37,830 bases of DNA. It comes from Sphingomonadaceae bacterium (GTDB lineage: Bacteria > Pseudomonadota > Alphaproteobacteria > Sphingomonadales > Sphingomonadaceae). The DNA is taken from the NCBI GenBank assembly GCA_016742125.1, contig JACVCM010000022.1:1-37830 (forward strand), written 5' to 3'. Both the position numbers and the translations under genes were made by a program. This document shows positions 1-8,142 of the stretch, piece after piece; the first letter of the stretch is position 1, and the number at the start of each line of letters is the position of its first letter. The notes beneath the pieces are model-generated. The model was not told the origin of the DNA. It saw only the letters and a list, made by a program, of their open reading frames with translations, and ran no database searches.

Positions 1-111
1 CGCCGTTGCACCGACCCACGGACCGTGGAACGGCCGATTGTCTTGTGCAAGGGCGGAACTTCCAATTGTTGATGCGGCAACAGTCACCGCGATAAACCGG
101 GTTATTTTCAT
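1..111 (-). CDS. Exported, probably outer-membrane beta-barrel protein (N-terminal fragment)
   Basis: Only the first 37 codons lie in the window; the gene continues beyond base 1. The start is the ATG at 111-109, preceded by an AGGGAATAG ribosome-binding site. The fragment opens with a typical Sec signal peptide: MKITR, a hydrophobic core, then the SSALA-Q cleavage motif near residue 22. The mature start, DNRPFHGPWVGATA, has the F.GP.VG pattern common at the first strand of OmpA/OmpW-like or small porin-type outer-membrane barrels. That assignment is an inference from a short stretch; export itself is clear. Three direct repeats lie upstream and may be its control region. Confidence 0.6.
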   Translation of the reverse strand, partial: MKITRFIAVTVAASTIGSSALAQDNRPFHGPWVGATA

Positions 112-435
112 TATCTATTCCCTATTGCAGATGACCGTGATCACCTGTTGAAATTGAAGCGCCGGACCGTCCGGCGTCCTGCCGGCCGGATGACAGGCAC
201 AAGGGAATGATGCTGCAACGCATAGCTGTGACATCTAAATTCAGTGACGAAAGCCCGGATGGGCGACAAAGCCCGGAATTACAGCGACGAACCCGGCTGA
301 CCTGGCGCCAACTAAACATCGTGCTGGTCCGGTCACAGCCAAAATGGCGGGGGGTCGATCGGGGCAGCGGACATAAAATATACGCACAGCGCCCATATCC
401 AAATGCTGCGATGCTTACTGGCTATCTGAAAGAAA
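112..435. other. Intergenic promoter region, no convincing gene
   Basis: This 324-base stretch separates the exported-protein gene from tRNA-Lys. The short open frames in it have no recognisable protein character, lack good ribosome-binding sites, and one runs into the tRNA. The only structure seen is the triple direct repeat at 244-296. Confidence 0.55.
244..296 (-). promoter_or_regulatory. Three imperfect direct repeats upstream of the exported-protein gene
   Basis: On the plus strand the copies are GTGACGAAAGCCCGG (244-258), GCGACAAAGCCCGG (263-276) and GCGACGAACCCGG (284-296). They begin 19 and 21 bases apart, about two helical turns, so a regulator could occupy one face of the DNA. They lie roughly 130-185 bases upstream of the start at 111. 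Tandem sites of this kind suit an OmpR/ChvI-type response regulator, but the regulator identity is a guess. Confidence 0.4.
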
Positions 436-511
<76 letters not shown>

Positions 512-598
512 CCATTTCGGGCTGGCCACGTGCACGGCCCGTTTGGAGCGCCGCCTTTGATGGGATTCGGGCCTTTTGTCAAGCTTGTGATGCGCGAT

Positions 599-1711
599 TT
601 AGCTGAATTGGCCGCGCTTTGCTCCCGGGTGGCGCTCGATCGACATGATGATGCCGACGCATATCATCATCGTCAGCATCGATGATCCGCCATGACTGAC
701 AAAGGGCAAGGGAATTCCCGCAACAGGCGCAAGACCGACCACCATCAACAGGTTGATCATGATGTAGAAAAAGATGGTGCATGTCAGGCCGGCGGCAACC
801 AGTTGTCCGTACCGGGTCTTGCTCTCCATCGCCACCGTAAGACCCCACCGCATCAGCAGATAATATAGGCCAAGGATGAAAAAGCCGCCGATGATTCCCC
901 ATTCTTCGGCCATCGTCGCAAACACAAAGTCGGTATGGCCCTCGGGTAGATAGTCGAGATGGCTCTGCGTACCGTTCCCGAAACCTTTGCCAAAAATACC
1001 GCCGGATCCGATGGCAATTTTGGACTGGGTTATATGGTATCCGGCACCCAGAGGTTCATTTTCGGGATTAAGGAAAATCAAGACGCGATCCTGCTGGTAG
1101 GGTTTCATCCCGAAGAAAAAGACCAGAGGTGCAATGACCGCGAGCGTGCCGCCCGCCCCGATGAAATAGATAAGCGGCAATCCGGCCATGAAGCCGACCA
1201 CACCCAGACTGAAGGCATATGCAATAGCAGCGTCGAAGTCGGGCTGAATGATAACCAGTGCGCTTGGCAAGATCAGCAAGGCCGCAAGCGGCCAGAGCGC
1301 ATCGATGCCATTTATGCGGTTAGGCGGCAGTCGGTCGAAAAACCACGCTGCCGCCAGCACCATCGCTGGTTTCATGAGTTCGGACGGTTGGAGCGAGATA
1401 ATTCCCAGATCGATCCAGCGCCGGCTGCCACCGCCGACAAAGCCCATCAGTTCGACCGCCAACAACATGAGCAGCAGAATGAGGTAGACCGGGAAGGTTA
1501 TGTTTTTCCAGAAATCCAACGGCATTCGCGACATGATCAGCGCCATCGCAAGGTAGAGGAGAAAGCGCACGATGTGCTTGCCGGCCCAGGGCTCGAAATG
1601 TCCTCCCGCCGCCGAATAAAGCACTGTTGCGCCAAATCCGACCAGCGCCATCAGAATGAAAATCACGCGCCACGGCAGGCTTGCGATCGGGGCAGGGACA
1701 ATGCTGTTCAT
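599..1711 (-). CDS. rodA: Rod-shape SEDS peptidoglycan glycosyltransferase RodA
   Basis: RodA polymerises lipid II into glycan strands in the inner membrane, working with PBP2 and the MreB cytoskeleton during cell elongation. The 370-residue protein has about ten hydrophobic segments and conserved SEDS blocks: QPSELMKPA, IIQPDFDAA, and the C-terminal AGIPLPFVSHGGSS. The start is the ATG at 1711, which overlaps the mrdA stop by 4 bases (ATGA). The reading frame is open further upstream, but that part lies inside mrdA and has no membrane character, so it was excluded. It is the last gene of mreB-mreC-mreD-mrdA-rodA. Confidence 0.96.
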   Translation of the reverse strand: MNSIVPAPIASLPWRVIFILMALVGFGATVLYSAAGGHFEPWAGKHIVRFLLYLAMALIMSRMPLDFWKNITFPVYLILLLMLLAVELMGFVGGGSRRWIDLGIISLQPSELMKPAMVLAAAWFFDRLPPNRINGIDALWPLAALLILPSALVIIQPDFDAAIAYAFSLGVVGFMAGLPLIYFIGAGGTLAVIAPLVFFFGMKPYQQDRVLIFLNPENEPLGAGYHITQSKIAIGSGGIFGKGFGNGTQSHLDYLPEGHTDFVFATMAEEWGIIGGFFILGLYYLLMRWGLTVAMESKTRYGQLVAAGLTCTIFFYIMINLLMVVGLAPVAGIPLPFVSHGGSSMLTMMICVGIIMSIERHPGAKRGQFS

Positions 1712-3618
1712 GTCGACGAGGGGTCTAGCGGAGGGGGCGGTGCCGGTTGACCCTGGAACGCCGCATATTTTGCCGCCATCCGCTGTTCGATAGTACCACC
1801 CCACCCAGCCTCTAGCGCTTCGAGTGAGGCCATCGCCTGTTCGCGGTCGTAGAGGAAGGTCAGCACATCCTTGGCGATAGGTGCTGCCGCCCGCGCGCCA
1901 CCCATGCCATGTTCGATGACCACAGCCGCGCCGTATCGCGGCTGGTCGACGGGCGCGAAACAGACGAACAGTCCGTGATCGCGATATTTCCATTCGCCCG
2001 ACTGGCCACGTTGCGAACCTGCGATCCGCCGGACCTGCGCCGTCCCGGTCTTACCGGCCATGGCGATATTGTCGAGTTGCAGCTTGCTGCGCACGGCTGT
2101 GCCGGCACCATTGACCACCAGGTTCATGCCCTCGCGCACGATATCCAGATGCTCCTTTGGAAAGGAAAGCGGCGTTGGCGCACCGCGCTTTTTCATCAGG
2201 ATTTCCGGCTGGATATTCAATCCCGACGCGATCCGGGCCGACATCAGCGCAAGCTGAAACGGGCTGGCAATGATATAGCCTTGACCGATCACCGCGTTCA
2301 GCGTGTCGGATTCCGTCCACCGCTGGTCATATTTGCGCAATTTCCATTCGCTGTCGGGAACGGTACCATAGCGCTGTGACGGAAAAGGCAGGGGAAATTC
2401 CTGCCCCAGTCCCAGTTCGCGCGCCACAGGCGCGATATTGTCATAACCGATGCGCCGACCCATCGAATAGAAATAGGTGTTGCAGCTTTTCATGATGGCG
2501 CTTTTCATGTCCATCGGACCATGGCGCCCCAAACATTTGAACACGCGGTTGCCAAGCCGATATCCGCCGCCGCACGATACGGTTTCTTCAGGATCGACAC
2601 CATGCCGCTGCAACGCCAGCCCAACCATGGGTTTCAGTGTCGACCCTGGCGGATATAGTCCCTGCAGCGCTTTGTTCAGCATGGGAATATGATCGTCTGA
2701 ATTCAGCATCTTCCATTCGATACGGCCGATCCCATCCGAGAAGCTGTTGGGATCGTAACAGGGCATCGACGCCATCGTCAGGATGTCGCCTGTCAGGCAG
2801 TCGAAGATGACAACCGACCCGGATTCCAGACCAAGGCGTCTTGCCGCATAGTTGTGGAGATCGATATCTATGGTCAGCTGCACAGGCTTGCCCGGGGTAT
2901 CGGGACGCGTTGTCAATTCGCGGACGATCTTGCCGCGTGCGGTCACTTCGGTCCGTTTCGCACCCGGGTCCCCCTGCAGGCGGTTCTCCAATGTCTTTTC
3001 AAGACCGTCCTTGCCGATCTTGAAGCCCGGTGTAATCAGCAGCGGATTCTTGTTTTTCTCATATTCTTCGGCCGAGACCGTTCCGACATAGCCGATAAGA
3101 TGTCCGACCGCCGCCCCGCTCGGGTAGAAACGCGAGTAGCCTTGGCGGGGACTGACGCCGGGCAGGTCGGGCAGGCGGACGCTGACCGCCGCAAAACGTT
3201 CATAGTCTAGGCCGTCCGCGACCTGTACGGGCTGGAAACCTTGTGCCTGCTTGAGTTCGCGGTTGATGCGGTCGACTTCGTCGGAATCGAGCGACAGCAG
3301 GTTTGCCAGCGTGGCGATTGTCTCTTCCTTCCGCACCAGACGATCAGGAATGATGTCGACGCGAAAATCTGCGCGATTGGTTGCGATCGGCTTGCCATAG
3401 CGATCGATGAACCAACCCCGGCGCGGCGGGATGATCGTCAGGTTGACGCGATTGCTTTCCGCCAGCAGTTTGTATTTCTCGTTGTCGGCAACTGCGATGT
3501 AGGACATCCGCGCGGCGACGGTCAGGCCGACCGCTGCCTGCACCCCGCCGACAAACATCGCGCGACGGGAGAAAGTGAATTCAAGCTGTCCTGATGTAAC
3601 CTGCTTTTCGAATTTCAT
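1708..3618 (-). CDS. mrdA: Peptidoglycan D,D-transpeptidase, penicillin-binding protein 2
   Basis: PBP2 cross-links peptidoglycan during side-wall growth and is the transpeptidase partner of RodA. The 636-residue protein has a short cytoplasmic tail with RR at 18-19, one membrane anchor near 20-43, a pedestal domain with the PPRRGWFIDRYG block near 64-75, and the penicillin-binding domain. The catalytic motifs are complete: STLK with nucleophile Ser326, SCN at 378-380 and KTGT at 523-526. The C-terminus is proline-rich. The start overlaps the mreD stop by 4 bases and the stop overlaps the rodA start by 4 bases, so translation is probably coupled. Confidence 0.97.
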   Translation of the reverse strand: MKFEKQVTSGQLEFTFSRRAMFVGGVQAAVGLTVAARMSYIAVADNEKYKLLAESNRVNLTIIPPRRGWFIDRYGKPIATNRADFRVDIIPDRLVRKEETIATLANLLSLDSDEVDRINRELKQAQGFQPVQVADGLDYERFAAVSVRLPDLPGVSPRQGYSRFYPSGAAVGHLIGYVGTVSAEEYEKNKNPLLITPGFKIGKDGLEKTLENRLQGDPGAKRTEVTARGKIVRELTTRPDTPGKPVQLTIDIDLHNYAARRLGLESGSVVIFDCLTGDILTMASMPCYDPNSFSDGIGRIEWKMLNSDDHIPMLNKALQGLYPPGSTLKPMVGLALQRHGVDPEETVSCGGGYRLGNRVFKCLGRHGPMDMKSAIMKSCNTYFYSMGRRIGYDNIAPVARELGLGQEFPLPFPSQRYGTVPDSEWKLRKYDQRWTESDTLNAVIGQGYIIASPFQLALMSARIASGLNIQPEILMKKRGAPTPLSFPKEHLDIVREGMNLVVNGAGTAVRSKLQLDNIAMAGKTGTAQVRRIAGSQRGQSGEWKYRDHGLFVCFAPVDQPRYGAAVVIEHGMGGARAAAPIAKDVLTFLYDREQAMASLEALEAGWGGTIEQRMAAKYAAFQGQPAPPPPLDPSST

Positions 3619-4169
3619 GTTGCCAGTCGCCAGCTATCCAGACGCGCGCATATTCGCACGACCAGCGGATATAGCAATATCGACAGCATGATCTGCGGCA
3701 ACAGCACGACCGGGCTGGGCGCGGCATGCGCCAGGCTGGCAATCCATAGGCCGCCCAGCAAGGCTGCCGCGATAAGTAAGGACGCGATAAGCCAGTCCTG
3801 CAAATGGTCGCGCCAGATTGCCCGGGAATCGATGATCTCCACCGTGAGCATCGCCAGCGACCACAGCAGACCCGCGCTGCCAAAGGGTTGGCCGCTGAAT
3901 ATGTCATCGAACAGCCCGAAGGGTACGCCCGACCAGACAGGCAGCAGCCCCGGTCGCATCAGCCGCCATGCCAGAAACATCAGCAGGCCGAATGGCGGCA
4001 ATAACGGCTGGGCCGTAAACACCGGTAATGTCGTGACCATCGACCCGAACATGATGGATGCGATCGGGATGGCGAGCATTTTCAAGGTCGAAGGCTCGCG
4101 GTCGAAACGGCTTTCATATTCCCGACCGGGCCGCAGGGGCAGGCGAATGGCGGTAACCGGGCTTTTCAC
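3615..4169 (-). CDS. mreD: Rod shape-determining protein MreD
   Basis: MreD is a small inner-membrane component of the elongasome. The 184-residue product has a polar N-terminus of about 30 residues followed by five or so hydrophobic segments, including the LPVWSGVPFGLFDDIFSGQP block typical of MreD. The start is a GTG at 4169-4167 overlapping the mreC stop (GTGA), with a GAGGTGG ribosome-binding site inside the end of mreC. The downstream end overlaps the mrdA start by 4 bases. Sequence conservation in this family is weak, so position in the operon supports the call. Confidence 0.9.
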   Translation of the reverse strand: MKSPVTAIRLPLRPGREYESRFDREPSTLKMLAIPIASIMFGSMVTTLPVFTAQPLLPPFGLLMFLAWRLMRPGLLPVWSGVPFGLFDDIFSGQPFGSAGLLWSLAMLTVEIIDSRAIWRDHLQDWLIASLLIAAALLGGLWIASLAHAAPSPVVLLPQIMLSILLYPLVVRICARLDSWRLAT

Positions 4170-5068
4170 TCGACCACCTCCTGGACGGCTCCATCGGGCG
4201 CGATCGATTGCTGGGCCGTGCGGGCCTCGCCCTGATAGGCCCTCATGACCATGGCATAGGGCGTATTGGCTGGGTCGGCCAACGGACGCGCCAATGCGCC
4301 GTCATTCGTTTTGCGGATGACACGGGCAAAGGGAATATTTGGCTGGTACAGGCCCCCATTGCCGGAGGTGACGATAATGTCGCCCACTTTGAACGGACTT
4401 TCGCCCAGGTTCAGGGGTTTGATTACAACCAGTCCATTGCCCAAGCCCGTGGAAAAGGCCGGCAGGCCGTCGCTCGCGCGCATGACAGGAACCAGATTTT
4501 CCGCATCGGTCACCAGAAGGACACGCGCGGTGGTCGGCCCGGATTCGATGACCCGCCCGATAAGGCCCGAAGGACCGCGAACAGGTTGCGCTCGCTCGAC
4601 GCCGTAATTGGAACCGACAGAAAGGGTGGCGATGCGACGGGTGCTCGACGCCGTCGAACTGATGAGCCGCGCGACGACGACCTGCTCGGCAGTTTCTTCT
4701 TGCAACTTCAGCAAACCACGAAGGCGGGCATTTTCGACACGCAACGCCCTTGCTTCGATAAGCTTGGTCCGGCTGGCTGCCACCTCTTTGGTAAGCGCAG
4801 CATTTTTGGAGGCTGCGTCGAAATATGCCGACAGGTTACCGCCAATATCCCGGCTGGTCCGGCGGACACTGTTGAAAAAGCGCGCCACTGGTGCGGTTAC
4901 CTCTGCGCCTGCTGCGCGCAACGCCGCAAAACCGGCCGGATCGGCAATCGAAACAACCAAAAGGAGCGCAGCCACCACCGTTCCCGCAATCGCAATCACA
5001 TAGGTTGCGAAGAGGCTATATTGCGCCTTCCGGGAAAATCCGGGGCGCCGGTGTGGGGGCGGCGCCAT
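4166..5068 (-). CDS. mreC: Rod shape-determining protein MreC
   Basis: MreC links the MreB filaments to PBP2 in the periplasm. The 300-residue protein has a basic N-terminus, one transmembrane segment near residues 17-43, a helical region near 70-125, and the beta-rich periplasmic domain with GLIGRVIESGPTTARVLLVT and VGDIIVTSGNGGLYQPNIPFA, both characteristic of MreC. It begins 15 bases after the mreB stop. Its stop overlaps the mreD GTG start. Confidence 0.95.
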   Translation of the reverse strand: MAPPPHRRPGFSRKAQYSLFATYVIAIAGTVVAALLLVVSIADPAGFAALRAAGAEVTAPVARFFNSVRRTSRDIGGNLSAYFDAASKNAALTKEVAASRTKLIEARALRVENARLRGLLKLQEETAEQVVVARLISSTASSTRRIATLSVGSNYGVERAQPVRGPSGLIGRVIESGPTTARVLLVTDAENLVPVMRASDGLPAFSTGLGNGLVVIKPLNLGESPFKVGDIIVTSGNGGLYQPNIPFARVIRKTNDGALARPLADPANTPYAMVMRAYQGEARTAQQSIAPDGAVQEVVE

Positions 5069-5083
5069 CCTTGCGAACTCCGC

Positions 5084-6124
5084 TTAAGCGGTCAGCAGGA
5101 CGCCGCGGAAGATCGGATCTTCCATCGCCCTGCCGGTGCCGATGGCAACGCAGGTCAGCGGGTCTTCGGCAACGGTCACCGGCAGCCCGGTTTCGTCACG
5201 CAAATACTCATCGAGACCGGCCATCAGGGCTCCGCCTCCGGTCAGGACGATACCTTGATCAACGATATCGGCTGCAAGTTCGGGTGCGGTATTTTCCAGC
5301 GCGATGCGCACACCTTCAAGGATGGTGCCAATCGGCTCGGACAGCGCCTCGGCAATCTGGCCCTGATTGATCGAAATTTCCTTGGGTACGCCGTTGACCA
5401 GGTCGCGGCCCTTGATGTGCAGCGTATGGCCGATACCGTCCGCAGGAGGACGCGCTGTACCGAAATCCTTCTTGATGCGCTCCGCAGTGGCTTCGCCGAT
5501 CAGCAGGTTATGATGTCGGCGGACGTAGGAGACAATGGATTCGTCCATCTTGTCGCCCCCCGTACGCACCGAAGTGGTATAGGCCAGGCCGCGCAGCGAA
5601 AGTACCGCAACTTCGGTGGTGCCGCCGCCAATATCGACGACCATCGAACCGATGGGCTCGGTCACCGGCATGTCGGCACCGATTGCGGCCGCCATCGGCT
5701 CTTCGATCAGGAACACCTCTGACGCACCTGCATTGGACGCCGCATCCCGGATGGCACGGCGTTCGACGCTGGTCGAACCCGACGGCACGCAGATGACGAT
5801 TTCGGGATAGCTGAACATCCGCCGCTTGCCATGCACCTTGTGGATGAAGTGCTTGATCATCTGCTCGGCGACATCGATGTCGGCGATGACCCCGTCGCGC
5901 AACGGCCGGATCGCTTCGATGCTGTCCGGCGTCTTGCCCATCATCAGCTTGGCATCGTCACCCACAGCCTTCACGCGCTTGATGCCGTTCAACGTTTCGA
6001 TCGCGACCACCGAAGGTTCATTCAAAACAATGCCTTGACCGCGCACATACACAACCGTGTTCGCGGTGCCGAGGTCGATTGCCATATCCTGCGAAGCGAA
6101 ACGGAAAAATTTGCCAAATACCAT
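5084..6124 (-). CDS. mreB: Actin-like cell-shape protein MreB
   Basis: MreB forms membrane-bound filaments that direct lateral wall synthesis. At 346 residues it has the usual length. Actin-fold phosphate and nucleotide motifs are visible: DMAIDLGTANT near 13-23, VVDIGGGTTEVAVLS near 165, and LTGGGALMAGLDEYL near 295. The start ATG at 6124 has GGTGG seven bases upstream. It heads the minus-strand elongation operon and diverges from mutL across about 160 bases. Confidence 0.98.
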   Translation of the reverse strand: MVFGKFFRFASQDMAIDLGTANTVVYVRGQGIVLNEPSVVAIETLNGIKRVKAVGDDAKLMMGKTPDSIEAIRPLRDGVIADIDVAEQMIKHFIHKVHGKRRMFSYPEIVICVPSGSTSVERRAIRDAASNAGASEVFLIEEPMAAAIGADMPVTEPIGSMVVDIGGGTTEVAVLSLRGLAYTTSVRTGGDKMDESIVSYVRRHHNLLIGEATAERIKKDFGTARPPADGIGHTLHIKGRDLVNGVPKEISINQGQIAEALSEPIGTILEGVRIALENTAPELAADIVDQGIVLTGGGALMAGLDEYLRDETGLPVTVAEDPLTCVAIGTGRAMEDPIFRGVLLTA

Positions 6125-6204
6125 CTAATGTCCACCCAATCCAAACCTGGTGAGAATCTTTTTTGAGCGCGCCCAAAATAATCGCGCGGTCCTAGCGGAA
6201 TTTG

Positions 6205-6221
6205 CTGTTTCAGGAAAACAG
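6205..6221. promoter_or_regulatory. Inverted repeat between mreB and mutL
   Basis: CTGTTT-CAGGA-AAACAG is a perfect 6-base inverted repeat 67 bases upstream of the mutL start. It lies in the divergent mreB/mutL intergenic region, so it could be an operator for either gene. There is no other support. Confidence 0.25.
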
Positions 6222-6288
6222 ATATTTGGCTGGAATGCACACGATTAAGGAGTCGCTTGCGAGGGGCGCTTGGGCTAGGAAATCGCCG

Positions 6289-8124
6289 ATGTCAATAAGA
6301 AGGCTCCCCGAAAATCTGGTGAACCGGATAGCTGCCGGTGAAGTGGTGGAAAGACCGGCCAGCGCGTTGAAGGAACTGGCTGAAAACGCCATCGATTCAG
6401 GCGCCCGCAACATCTCGGTGCGTCTGGCGTCTGGCGGGATCGATCTGATTGAAGTGACCGACGATGGTTGCGGAATGTCACCGGCGGACATGGCCTTGGC
6501 GCTGGAACGGCATGCGACATCCAAGCTGCCAGATGAAGATATCGAACTGGTTGCGACCCTGGGCTTCCGGGGGGAGGCCTTGCCGTCCATTGCCAGCGTA
6601 TCGAAGATGACCCTGGAAAGCCGCCCTTCGACAAGTTCGGGGAGCTTGGCAGAAGGCTGGAAGCGCATTGTCGATCACGGCGCTTTGGTTGGCGAGGGGC
6701 CTGCTTCAATTCCGCCCGGCACTCGCGTTCGCGTGGAAAATCTTTTCGCCAATGTCCCGGCACGCCGCAAATTCCTGCGGAGCGCGCGCGCCGAATATGC
6801 CGCTGCGCTCGATTGCGTAAAGCGGCTGGCGATGGCGCGGCCCGATATTGGCTTTACGGTGGAGCATGACGGGCGGCGCGTGCTGGCGGTGCAGCCCGAT
6901 ATGGAGCGGCCCGAACGCGTCGCCGCGCTGACCAGCGCGGATTTGATGGAAAACAGCGTCGGCCTCGACTTTCAGCGCGAGGGTGTAAGGTTGGGTGGGG
7001 TTGCCAGCCTACCGACCTTCAATCGAGGCGTGGCCGATCACCAGTATCTGTTCGTGAACGGGCGTCCGGTGAAGGATCGTTTGCTGATCGGCGCGGTGCG
7101 CGGGGCCTATGCCGAAATGTTGGCGCGGGACCGTCATGCGGTGGTCGCGCTGTTCCTCGACCTGCCGCCGACCGAAGTCGATGTGAACGTCCATCCGGCC
7201 AAGACCGAGGTGCGGTTTCGCGAGCCCGCGCTGATCCGCGGGATGATCGTGTCAGGCCTCCGCCACGCGCTTGATCAATCGGGCTTCCGCGCGGTGCAAC
7301 GTGCCGCAGAGGTTAGTTGGCAGCAGGAGCCCGTGGCGGTTACCGCAGCGCAAGGCGGTTTTTTTCGCAGCCCTTCTCCCCTCCCCTTCAGGGGAGGGGT
7401 CGGGGGTGGCGCTTATCCGGCGGGAGTTGCGTTTGCGGGAAGACCCCACCCCAACCCCTCCCCTGAAGGGGAGGGGCTATTCGCCCCCCTCATGGGCCGG
7501 GCCGCCGAAGCCGCCGACCCTGTTCCCGAAAGCCGCAGCCACCCGCTGGGTGTCGCGCGGGGGCAGGTGGCGAACACCTATATTGTGGCAGAGGCCGAGG
7601 ATGGCCTGGTCATCGTCGACCAGCATGCGGCACACGAACGGCTTGTTCTCGAAAGGATGCGTGCTGCGATGGCGGCGGCGGGCGGAACGGTCCCTTCACA
7701 GGCGCTGCTGCTCCCCCAAGTCGTCGAGCTCGACGAACCCGCCTGCGACCGGCTAGAGGCCCGCGCAGGAGAACTGTCCGCTTTCGGACTCGAACTCGAA
7801 CGCTTCGGTCCCGCAGCGATGCTCGTCCGTGCCACCCCGGCAATGCTCGGGGGCGGCGATGCAAAAGGCTTGATCGAAGACCTCGCGGACGACCTCGCCG
7901 CTTACGACGAGGCTTTGTCTTTGAAAGAACGCATAGACCATGTCGCGGCGACGATGGCTTGCCACGGATCGGTCCGCGCTGGCCGTGTGCTGTCCGTTCC
8001 AGAAATGAATGCGCTGTTGCGGGAGATGGAAGTGACACCGCACAGTGGGCAGTGCAATCATGGTCGTCCGACTTGGGTGAAGCTGGCGCTGGACGATGTT
8101 GAAAAGCTGTTCGGCCGGAAGTAG
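6289..8124 (+). CDS. mutL: DNA mismatch repair protein MutL (endonuclease type)
   Basis: MutL couples mismatch recognition by MutS to strand incision. The 611-residue protein has the N-terminal GHKL ATPase: ENAIDSG near 32, DDGCGM near 58 and LGFRGEAL near 91. Its C-terminal dimerisation domain carries DQHA-x2-E-x4-E starting at Asp444, the nicking-endonuclease signature expected in bacteria without MutH, plus the downstream ACHGSVRAGR and CNHGRPT metal-site motifs. The start is set at MSIRRLPENL, the standard MutL N-terminus, although the frame is open 29 codons further up. Two repeat elements are embedded in frame: a short one giving RPSTSSGS near 112-119 and a roughly 100-base double palindrome encoding about residues 364-397 in the linker. 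Both sit where the fold should tolerate them. Confidence 0.97.
   Translation: MSIRRLPENLVNRIAAGEVVERPASALKELAENAIDSGARNISVRLASGGIDLIEVTDDGCGMSPADMALALERHATSKLPDEDIELVATLGFRGEALPSIASVSKMTLESRPSTSSGSLAEGWKRIVDHGALVGEGPASIPPGTRVRVENLFANVPARRKFLRSARAEYAAALDCVKRLAMARPDIGFTVEHDGRRVLAVQPDMERPERVAALTSADLMENSVGLDFQREGVRLGGVASLPTFNRGVADHQYLFVNGRPVKDRLLIGAVRGAYAEMLARDRHAVVALFLDLPPTEVDVNVHPAKTEVRFREPALIRGMIVSGLRHALDQSGFRAVQRAAEVSWQQEPVAVTAAQGGFFRSPSPLPFRGGVGGGAYPAGVAFAGRPHPNPSPEGEGLFAPLMGRAAEAADPVPESRSHPLGVARGQVANTYIVAEAEDGLVIVDQHAAHERLVLERMRAAMAAAGGTVPSQALLLPQVVELDEPACDRLEARAGELSAFGLELERFGPAAMLVRATPAMLGGGDAKGLIEDLADDLAAYDEALSLKERIDHVAATMACHGSVRAGRVLSVPEMNALLREMEVTPHSGQCNHGRPTWVKLALDDVEKLFGRK
6624..6645. 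repeat. CCCTTCGACAAG-type repeat half-site inside mutL
   Basis: The sequence starts CCCTTCGACAAGTTCGGGG and matches, with a few changes, the arm CCCTTCGACAAGCTCAGGG of the palindrome at 30788-30872. It is translated as RPSTSSGS in the ATPase domain of MutL. Confidence 0.6.
7378..7477. repeat. Double-palindrome REP-like element inside mutL
   Basis: The left arm contains CCCCTCCCCTTCAGGGG and continues through GGGGTCGGGGGTGG; the right arm contains CCACCCCAACCCC followed by TCCCCTGAAGGGGAGGGG. Each arm is self-complementary and the two arms are inverted relative to each other, as in a REP doublet. A near-identical element lies between pth and rplY at 17221-17317. Here it is read through as protein (PSPLPFRGGVGGG and HPNPSPEGEG) in the inter-domain linker of MutL. 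Confidence 0.85.
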
Positions 8125-8142
8125 CCGAACAGCTTCAATTTT
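8104..8142. terminator. Bidirectional terminator at the end of mutL
   Basis: AAGCTGTTCGGC (8104-8115) pairs perfectly with GCCGAACAGCTT (8124-8135) around an 8-base loop that holds most of the mutL stop codon. It is followed by CAATTTTA on the plus strand and by TTTTC when read on the minus strand. It lies between convergent genes and can serve both. Confidence 0.8.

Noticed and set aside
1712..1993. 5' extension of rodA by 94 codons
   Set aside because: It lies inside mrdA, encodes Arg-rich non-membrane sequence, and the ATG at 1711 gives the standard overlap and RodA N-terminus.
4208..5722. A 504-codon plus-strand open frame opposite mreC and mreB
   Set aside because: It is antisense to two certain genes, is full of Arg/Gln/Asp without domain character, and reflects GC-rich codon structure on the opposite strand.
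6202..6288. 5' extension of mutL
   Set aside because: Begins at a non-ATG codon and precedes the canonical MSIRRLPENL start.
7378..7477. CRISPR or tandem-repeat array
   Set aside because: The repeats are inverted pairs, not regularly spaced direct repeats with unique spacers, and there are no cas genes in the window.
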